A stretch of DNA of 64,000 bases, from positions 372,001 through 436,000 of the forward strand of contig JAEPQD010000001.1 of assembly GCA_017642695.1 (NCBI GenBank). Direction: 5' to 3'. How positions within the stretch are numbered: position 1 is the first letter of the stretch; each line of letters opens with the position of its first letter. Source of the stretch: Parvibaculum sp. (GTDB taxonomy: Bacteria > Pseudomonadota > Alphaproteobacteria > Parvibaculales > Parvibaculaceae). Shown piece by piece: positions 59,785 to 64,000 of this stretch. A program made the translations under genes and the position numbers. The notes beneath the pieces are model-generated. The model did no database searches. It was not told the origin of the DNA and worked only from the letters and a program-made list of their open reading frames with translations.

Positions 59785-60684
59785 ATGAGCCTGCAGCTGA
59801 CCCTCATCAACCTGCTGATCCGCTGGCAGGTGAAGCGCAAGTTCCGCAAGAATCCCGATGTAAATCTGCTTCGGCCGCTCATGAAGCAGATGGAGCCCCG
59901 GGCATCGAAACTCCCGCAGGATATCTCGGTTGAATACCTCAATCTCGGCACCGTGCCCGCGGAACGGCTTACCGCGCCTGGCGGGCGTGACGACGCAGCC
60001 TTCCTTTACATTCACGGCGGCGGCTTCGTCGCGGGCTCGCCGTTGACGCACCGCCCGCTCACCTGGCGGCTCGCGAAAGATATCGGCCTTCCGGTCTACG
60101 CAATCGACTACCGGCTCGCGCCCGAGCATTGCTTCCCGGCCGGCCTCGACGATTGCGTCACCGCCTACAAGGCCCTGCTCGACAAGGGTATTCCCGCAAA
60201 ATCCATTCTGGTCGGCGGCGATTCGGCGGGCGGCAACCTGACCCTCGCCCTGACCTTGAGGCTGAAGGCGGAGGGACTTCCTGTCCCCGCCGCGCTCATC
60301 TGCCTCTCGCCCGCGACCGACATGACGGGTGGTGGTGAATCGCACCGGGCCAATGCCGAGAGCGATGCGATGTTCGTGCCGGAAATGGTCGGAAGCCTGA
60401 TGCCGGTTTACTGCCCCGGCGTCGACGAGCGCGATCCCTTCGTGTCACCCCTGTTCGGCGACGTGACCGGCTTCCCGCCAACCCTCTTCCAGGCCGGCGA
60501 AGGGGAAATGCTGCGTGACGATTCGGTTCGCATGGCCGCCGCGCTGAAAGCGGCGGGCGTCGAAACCTCCATCGAGATATGGCCGAAGGTCTGGCATGTC
60601 TGGCAGCTCAACGCTGACATGTTGCCGGAGGCACGCGAGGCCATCACGCATATTGTCCGCTTCGCCAGACAGCACGTCGCCTGA
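59785..60684 (+). CDS. Alpha/beta hydrolase, hormone-sensitive lipase family
   Basis: 299 residues. HSL-family marks are the oxyanion motif HGGGF (FLYIHGGGFVAGSPLTHRPL), IDYRLAPEHCFPAGLDDC, the nucleophile in GDSAGGNLTLAL, Asp in ERDPFVSPLFGD and His in KVWHVWQL. These esterases hydrolyse short- to medium-chain acyl esters, for example polyester monomers or lipids. GAGAGGAAAACG lies before ATG 59785, 11 bp after tsaD, so the two are probably cotranscribed. Confidence 0.93.
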   Translation: MSLQLTLINLLIRWQVKRKFRKNPDVNLLRPLMKQMEPRASKLPQDISVEYLNLGTVPAERLTAPGGRDDAAFLYIHGGGFVAGSPLTHRPLTWRLAKDIGLPVYAIDYRLAPEHCFPAGLDDCVTAYKALLDKGIPAKSILVGGDSAGGNLTLALTLRLKAEGLPVPAALICLSPATDMTGGGESHRANAESDAMFVPEMVGSLMPVYCPGVDERDPFVSPLFGDVTGFPPTLFQAGEGEMLRDDSVRMAAALKAAGVETSIEIWPKVWHVWQLNADMLPEAREAITHIVRFARQHVA

Positions 60685-60702
60685 AACGCGCCAAAAAAAG
60701 AA

Positions 60703-60729
60703 CCCCGCCGCGAGGGGAGCGGCGGGGTC
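60703..60729 (-). terminator. Intrinsic terminator after the tiny membrane-protein genes
   Basis: A 10-bp stem, ACCCCGCCGC/GCGGCGGGGT, has a 7-base loop. On the minus strand TCTTTTTTTGG follows. A second hairpin, ACCCTCT/AGAGGGT (60735-60753), lies just upstream of it on that strand. Confidence 0.8.
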
Positions 60730-60825
60730 AAGCACCCTCTTCGAGAGAGGGTCGGGGATCACCGGACTCCGCTGAGGGGAGGGATGGAAGTCCGGTCGAG
60801 GAAACCTGTATGTCCGGCCTTGCGG

Positions 60826-60951
60826 TCAGACGATGCGGGCGACGCCCGAGGTCTGCACGATCAGCACGAACGTGTAGGCCACGAGCAGCGCGGCGGCAGC
60901 CTTTGCGACGACGCGCTCCGCGAGGGGGAGGAGTTTCCGGTTCTGCGTCAT
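60826..60951 (-). CDS. 41-residue single-pass membrane protein
   Basis: Translation MTQNRKLLPLAERVVAKAAA... gives a basic N-terminus, one hydrophobic helix (about 17-34: AAAALLVAYTFVLIVQTS) and a short tail. GAAGGA lies eight bases before ATG 60951, and a terminator follows. It shares the core pattern V-Y-T-x-x-x-x-V-Q and a VA-like end with the 34-residue gene just upstream, so the two look like diverged duplicates. No family is recognised. Membrane location is predicted from hydrophobicity only. Confidence 0.6.
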   Translation of the reverse strand: MTQNRKLLPLAERVVAKAAAALLVAYTFVLIVQTSGVARIV

Positions 60952-61007
60952 GTCGATCTTCCTTCTAGAATGGCGGGCAATGCCGCCGCGAATACCGGTG
61001 CTGCCCG

Positions 61008-61112
61008 TCAGGCCACGTATTGTGCGGCGATCTGAACGAGGAAGGCGGCGGTGTAGCCGGCAACGGCGAGGGTGATGACGCGGTTCGTCAGCTTGGAATT
61101 CAGTCTGGTCAT
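61008..61112 (-). CDS. 34-residue single-pass membrane protein, likely paralogue of its neighbour
   Basis: Translation MTRLNSKLTNRVITLAVAGY... continues TAAFLVQIAAQYVA. It has a basic N-terminus and one hydrophobic helix (about 12-29). A GGAG site lies about eight bases before ATG 61112. The LAVAGYTAAFLVQ core parallels LLVAYTFVLIVQ in the gene 56 bp downstream. The ribosome site, same strand and common terminator support a two-gene operon. The upstream 264 bp (61113-61376) are AT-rich around 61190-61220 and likely hold the promoter. Function unknown. Confidence 0.6.
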   Translation of the reverse strand: MTRLNSKLTNRVITLAVAGYTAAFLVQIAAQYVA

Positions 61113-61376
61113 GGCTCGTCTCCTGATGCTTCAGCGGGCTTGCTTTCCGGGGGTCGCCCGCTGACAGGCTGGATTTAGGAGCGGCTTGAACGAAAAACAA
61201 TGAATAAAATAAAAAATATTCAGCCTTCAGGATTTATGTTGCTGCGATGCAACAGAACTTGGCCGGAAAGAACACATTCCTGCACGAAATCAACAACTTA
61301 GCAGTGAGGGTCTACAGCCCGCCGCTATGTGGCGGCGCAATAAAAACCAAAGGGTTGTGGAAAAGTCTGGAACGAC

Positions 61377-62003
61377 TCAAGCCTCGACGGCGGCCTTTTC
61401 CGGATCGACACAGGCGCAGCCTGCCTTCAGGCCGGCAACGACGATCTGATAAACGCCTTCAAGTTCGCGCTCGAGCTTGTCGAGCGGCAGCCGCGTGAAA
61501 AGCTGCGGATAGCTGAACTTGAGCGTGGCCGCCTGGATCATCTCCGCGGCAAAATCGGGATCCAACACGTCGAATTCACCGGACATGTTGCCGAGTTCGA
61601 CGATGCGGGCGAGAACCTCACGCTCGCGCTTGAGACCTTCATTGTGGAATTCCGGCCGTTCAGCGGTGACGATCTGCGCCATCTCGACGATTTTCGGGTC
61701 TTCCTCGAGCTTGTGGAAGGTCTCGCGGAGATCCATGAACAGGAAATCGTGGAGCCGTTCGGCTGCGCTGCGGCCGGGCGTCGTGAGAATGCGCGCCAGA
61801 TCTTCCGCAGTCTGCACCGAGGCTTCACGGCAGATCGCCTCGGCAATATCGAGTTTGCCCGCGAAATAGCGGTAGAGATTGCCCGGCGACATGTCGCAAT
61901 CGACGGCAAGCTCGGCCATCGTGGTTTTGGTATAGCCGTAATGCGTGAAGCGTCGCTTGGCGGCCGCGATGATTTTCTGGTGCGTATCGTCTTGAGCGGT
62001 CAT
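61377..62003 (-). CDS. TetR/AcrR family transcriptional regulator
   Basis: 208 residues. The N-terminal HTH is HQKIIAAAKRRFTHYGYTKTTMAELAVDCDMSPGNLYRYFAGKLDIAEAIC, with the MSPGNLYRYFxGK signature. The C-terminal domain (LHDFLFMDLRETFHKLEEDPKIVEMAQIVTAERPEFHNE) is of the type seen in envelope/efflux regulators. A 19-bp near-palindrome lies over its own -35 region (62033-62051), suggesting self-repression. Divergent from gpsA. The start ATG 62003 has no strong ribosome site. Confidence 0.9.
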   Translation of the reverse strand: MTAQDDTHQKIIAAAKRRFTHYGYTKTTMAELAVDCDMSPGNLYRYFAGKLDIAEAICREASVQTAEDLARILTTPGRSAAERLHDFLFMDLRETFHKLEEDPKIVEMAQIVTAERPEFHNEGLKREREVLARIVELGNMSGEFDVLDPDFAAEMIQAATLKFSYPQLFTRLPLDKLERELEGVYQIVVAGLKAGCACVDPEKAAVEA

Positions 62004-62010
62004 ACAGATG

Positions 62011-62051
62011 ATTGTAGAGCGGCCGAGTAAATATTCAACGAATCGTTCAAT
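62011..62051 (-). promoter_or_regulatory. Promoter and palindromic operator of the TetR gene
   Basis: On the minus strand TTGAAT (62038-62033) and TACAAT (62016-62011) are 16 bp apart. The dyad ATTCAACGA-A-TCGTTCAAT (62033-62051, perfect AACGA/TCGTT core) covers the -35 box. It is a plausible autorepressor site and lies about 40 bp from the gpsA start. Confidence 0.6.
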
Positions 62052-62092
62052 CGTTAGCGCCTGCAGCATGGCGGGCCTGACGGGAGGCTAAT

Positions 62093-63094
62093 TTGAGTAT
62101 TGAATACAACAGGATAGCCGTGGTCGGCGCTGGCGCCTGGGGCACCGCGCTCGCCCAGGTGGCGGCGAAAGCGGGCTGCAGCGTGACGCTCTGGGCGCGC
62201 GAGCCCGAGGTCATCGCGAGCATCAATGGCTCCCATGAGAACCGGACCTTCCTGCCCGGCATCGCCCTCGAGGCGGGCATTCAAGCCACGGCGGACCTGA
62301 AGGAAGCGGCGGCGGCCGACGCGATCCTGATGGTGACGCCGGCGCAGCACATGCGCCGCGTGCTGGAGGACCTCTCGCCCGCCGTCGCCAGGGGAAAGCC
62401 CGTCGTGCTCTGCGCGAAGGGGATCGAGCAGGCAACCAATCATCTGTTGACGGAGGTTCTGTCGGAGGCGATGCCGCAGGCGGCACCCGCCGTTCTCTCC
62501 GGCCCGAGCTTCGCGGCCGAGGTTGCGCGCGGACTGCCGACGGCGGTGACGCTTGCCTGCGAGGACGAGGCGATCGCGGAAGCGCTTGCCCATGCGATCG
62601 GCCTGCCGACCTTCCGGCCCTATTATTCGTCGGACCTGACCGGCGCCGAGATCGGCGGCGCGGTCAAGAACGTGCTCGCCATCGCCTGCGGCATCGTGGA
62701 GGGAAAGAAATTCGGCGACAGCGCAAGAGCGGCGCTCACGACGCGCGGCTTCGCGGAACTGACGCGGCTCGGCCTCGCGATGGGCGCACGCGCCGAAACG
62801 CTTGCGGGCCTTTCCGGTCTCGGCGACCTGATCCTCACCTGCAATTCGCCGAAGTCGCGCAACATGTCGCTCGGCATCGCGCTCGGAGAGGGAAAGACGC
62901 TGGAAGAGATCATGGGATCGCGCAACTCGGTGAGCGAGGGCGTCCATTCCGCAACCGCCGTCGTGGCGCTCGCGCGCCATCACGGTATAGAAATGCCGAT
63001 CGCCGAAGCCGTCGCCGAAATCGTGACCGGCGCGGCGACCGTCGACAACGTCATCGCCGCGCTGCTCGCGCGCCCCTTCCGCAGCGAAACCTGA
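62093..63094 (+). CDS. gpsA: Glycerol-3-phosphate dehydrogenase [NAD(P)+]
   Basis: 333 residues. The N-terminal dinucleotide site is [21 protein letters not shown]. Catalytic Lys is in [21 protein letters not shown], and [33 protein letters not shown] and SRNMSLG are family signatures. It reduces dihydroxyacetone phosphate to sn-glycerol-3-phosphate for phospholipid synthesis. The start is TTG 62093, with GGGAGG well placed upstream and homology beginning at once. YciI and EVE genes follow closely on the same strand, a common arrangement in alphaproteobacteria. Confidence 0.96.
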   Translation: MSIEYNRIAVVGAGAWGTALAQVAAKAGCSVTLWAREPEVIASINGSHENRTFLPGIALEAGIQATADLKEAAAADAILMVTPAQHMRRVLEDLSPAVARGKPVVLCAKGIEQATNHLLTEVLSEAMPQAAPAVLSGPSFAAEVARGLPTAVTLACEDEAIAEALAHAIGLPTFRPYYSSDLTGAEIGGAVKNVLAIACGIVEGKKFGDSARAALTTRGFAELTRLGLAMGARAETLAGLSGLGDLILTCNSPKSRNMSLGIALGEGKTLEEIMGSRNSVSEGVHSATAVVALARHHGIEMPIAEAVAEIVTGAATVDNVIAALLARPFRSET

Positions 63095-63117
63095 AACGGC
63101 ACGAACAAGGAAACACG

Positions 63118-63402
63118 ATGCTCTTCTGTCTCATCTGCACCGACAAGCCGAACGCGCTCGAACTCCGGCTCGCCAATCGCGACGCGCATCTGAAATACTG
63201 GGGCGACGCGGCTTGCGTGAAGATCGGCGGGCCCTTCACGAACGACGATGCAAGCGTGATGAACGGCTCGATGCTGGTGATCGACGTCGCCGACCGCGCG
63301 ACGGCCGAGAAGCTTGTCGAGAACGATCCCTACAACAAGGCCGGCCTTTTCGCGGCAACGGAAGTGCGCGCGTGGAAATGGCTTCTCGGGCCGAAGGAGT
63401 AA
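63118..63402 (+). CDS. YciI family protein
   Basis: 94 residues, a small dimeric alpha-beta barrel: MLFCLICTDKPNALELRLANRDAHLKYWGDAACVKIGGPFTNDDASVMNGSMLVIDVADRATAEKLVENDPYNKAGLFAATEVRAWKW. The R-x-x-H-x-x-Y and GPFT...GSM segments are the YciI pattern, including the conserved His and Asp once proposed as catalytic. Function unknown. It lies 23 bp after gpsA and 4 bp before the EVE-domain gene, clearly one operon. Confidence 0.92.
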   Translation: MLFCLICTDKPNALELRLANRDAHLKYWGDAACVKIGGPFTNDDASVMNGSMLVIDVADRATAEKLVENDPYNKAGLFAATEVRAWKWLLGPKE

Positions 63403-63406
63403 CGGC

Positions 63407-63832
63407 ATGGCCTACTGGCTTTTCAAATCCGAGCGCGACACCTGGTCGTGGGACGAACAGAAGAAGAAGGGCAAGAAGGGCGAGCCCTGGAACGGCGTTC
63501 GCAACTACCAGGCGAACAACAACATGAAGGCGATGAAGAAGGGCGACCTCGGCTTCTTCTATCATTCGAACGACGACAGATGCGTCGTCGGCATCGTGCG
63601 CGTGATCGGCGAACACCGCCCCGACCCGACGGACGAGAAGGGCAAGTTCGGCCTTGTCGTGATCGAGGCGGTGGAAGACATGCCGAAGCCCGTGACGCTG
63701 GCCGACGTGAAGGCGGAACCGGCTCTTTCCGAAATGGTGCTTGTGAAGAATTCGCGCCTCTCGGTGCAGCCCGTGACGGCGGAAGAATGGAAACTCGTCT
63801 GCAAGATGGGCGGACTGAAAAAGGCGCCTTGA
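63407..63832 (+). CDS. EVE domain-containing protein (YTH/PUA-like)
   Basis: 141 residues: YWLFKSERDTWSWDEQKKKGKKGEPWNGVRNYQANNNMKAMKKGDLGFFYHSNDDRCVVGIVRVI, with the EVE hallmarks W-x-G-V-R-N-Y-Q-A and G-D-x-x-F-Y-H-S. EVE/PUA-like domains are thought to bind modified bases in RNA or DNA. Chromosomal copies next to gpsA-yciI are widespread and conserved. Its TGA overlaps the TTG start of the next gene (TTGA). Confidence 0.94.
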   Translation: MAYWLFKSERDTWSWDEQKKKGKKGEPWNGVRNYQANNNMKAMKKGDLGFFYHSNDDRCVVGIVRVIGEHRPDPTDEKGKFGLVVIEAVEDMPKPVTLADVKAEPALSEMVLVKNSRLSVQPVTAEEWKLVCKMGGLKKAP

Positions 63833-64000
63833 CCAAGCCCGCGAACAGGCCGTCACCCGGCACCGCGATCTGCGCGCTCGACGATCTCGACGACCCGGGC
63901 GCGCGGGACTTTACCTTCGGCAGCGGAACGGCGGCATTCAATATTTTCCTTGTACGGACGGATGATACGGTTCGCGCCTATGTGAACCGCTGCCCGCATG
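63829..64000 (+). CDS. Rieske 2Fe-2S domain protein, N-terminal part (cut by window edge)
   Basis: The frame is open from TTG 63829 to the window end (57 codons). The visible part, FTFGSGTAAFNIFLVRTDDTVRAYVNRCPH, shows a Rieske strand and the first CxH half-site (RCPH). The second CxxH should lie just beyond the window. Such small Rieske proteins act as ferredoxin-like electron carriers or oxygenase subunits. The start overlaps the EVE gene stop (TTGA), with AAGG upstream, so it belongs to the gpsA-yciI-EVE operon. Confidence 0.75.
   Translation, partial: MTKPANRPSPGTAICALDDLDDPGARDFTFGSGTAAFNIFLVRTDDTVRAYVNRCPH

Noticed and set aside
61318-61342. CCGCCGC/GGCGGCG hairpin downstream of the second TetR gene as a terminator
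   Set aside because: It is not followed by a T-tract in the direction of transcription, so it was not listed as a terminator.

Overview
This 64-kb window is chromosomal DNA from a high-GC alphaproteobacterium. Its gene content resembles the Hyphomicrobiales, and a Parvibaculum-like hydrocarbon or lipid degrader fits best. Reasons for this are the hemC-hemD-Mic60-hemY order typical of alphaproteobacteria, the yggT-DUF167-folD cluster, IalB-family and homospermidine synthase genes, several acyl-CoA dehydrogenase and enoyl-CoA hydratase genes, and a DUF1329/DUF1302/Ycf48-like envelope cluster of the kind found in degraders of hydrophobic substrates. The species assignment is inference, because no rRNA gene lies in the window.

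Layout. 1-22.9 kb is ordinary core and metabolic DNA: aldo/keto reductases, an RNA cyclic phosphodiesterase, a type II NADH dehydrogenase, short-chain dehydrogenases, RlmN, LemA/DUF3137, a self-regulated-looking phytanoyl-CoA dioxygenase/TetR operon, argG-ppa and the yggT-DUF167-folD operon. At 22.9 kb a tRNA-Ala(CGC) gene is the insertion point of a 12.1-kb integrative element (22978-35062) bounded by a 25-bp perfect direct repeat. It carries a tyrosine integrase, a rolling-circle-type replication initiator translated behind a 14-codon leader, a second tyrosine recombinase in an operon with an unknown gene, a type II restriction-modification system with a probable controller protein, a PH-domain membrane protein, and an unrecognised soluble-plus-membrane gene pair next to the right end. 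It has no capsid or conjugation genes.

35-45 kb holds a catabolic block (amidotransferase, SDR, two acyl-CoA dehydrogenase-family genes, enoyl-CoA hydratase) and the Ycf48-like/DUF1329/DUF1302 envelope cluster, each of whose genes ends at a clear terminator. 45-52.7 kb has a PCu(A)C copper chaperone, a histidine kinase coupled to a HerA-like ATPase, a CoA transferase, an unusual P-II protein and homospermidine synthase. 52.7-64 kb has tRNA-Thr(CGT), the heme-biosynthesis/Mic60 cluster, tsaD, two tandem tiny membrane proteins, a TetR regulator, gpsA, YciI and EVE proteins and the start of a Rieske protein.

The most interesting item is at 50.2-51.2 kb. A complete P-II signalling domain is fused in frame to an N-terminal ribbon-helix-helix-like DNA-binding domain. 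It lies behind a sigma-54-like promoter and is divergent from a 57-codon protein with three YRG repeats. That small gene's promoter contains one half of a perfect inverted repeat between its -35 and -10 boxes. This suggests a P-II protein that may control transcription by binding DNA itself. Two apparently dead enzyme folds (an SGNH hydrolase and a beta-lactamase-fold membrane protein) are also notable.
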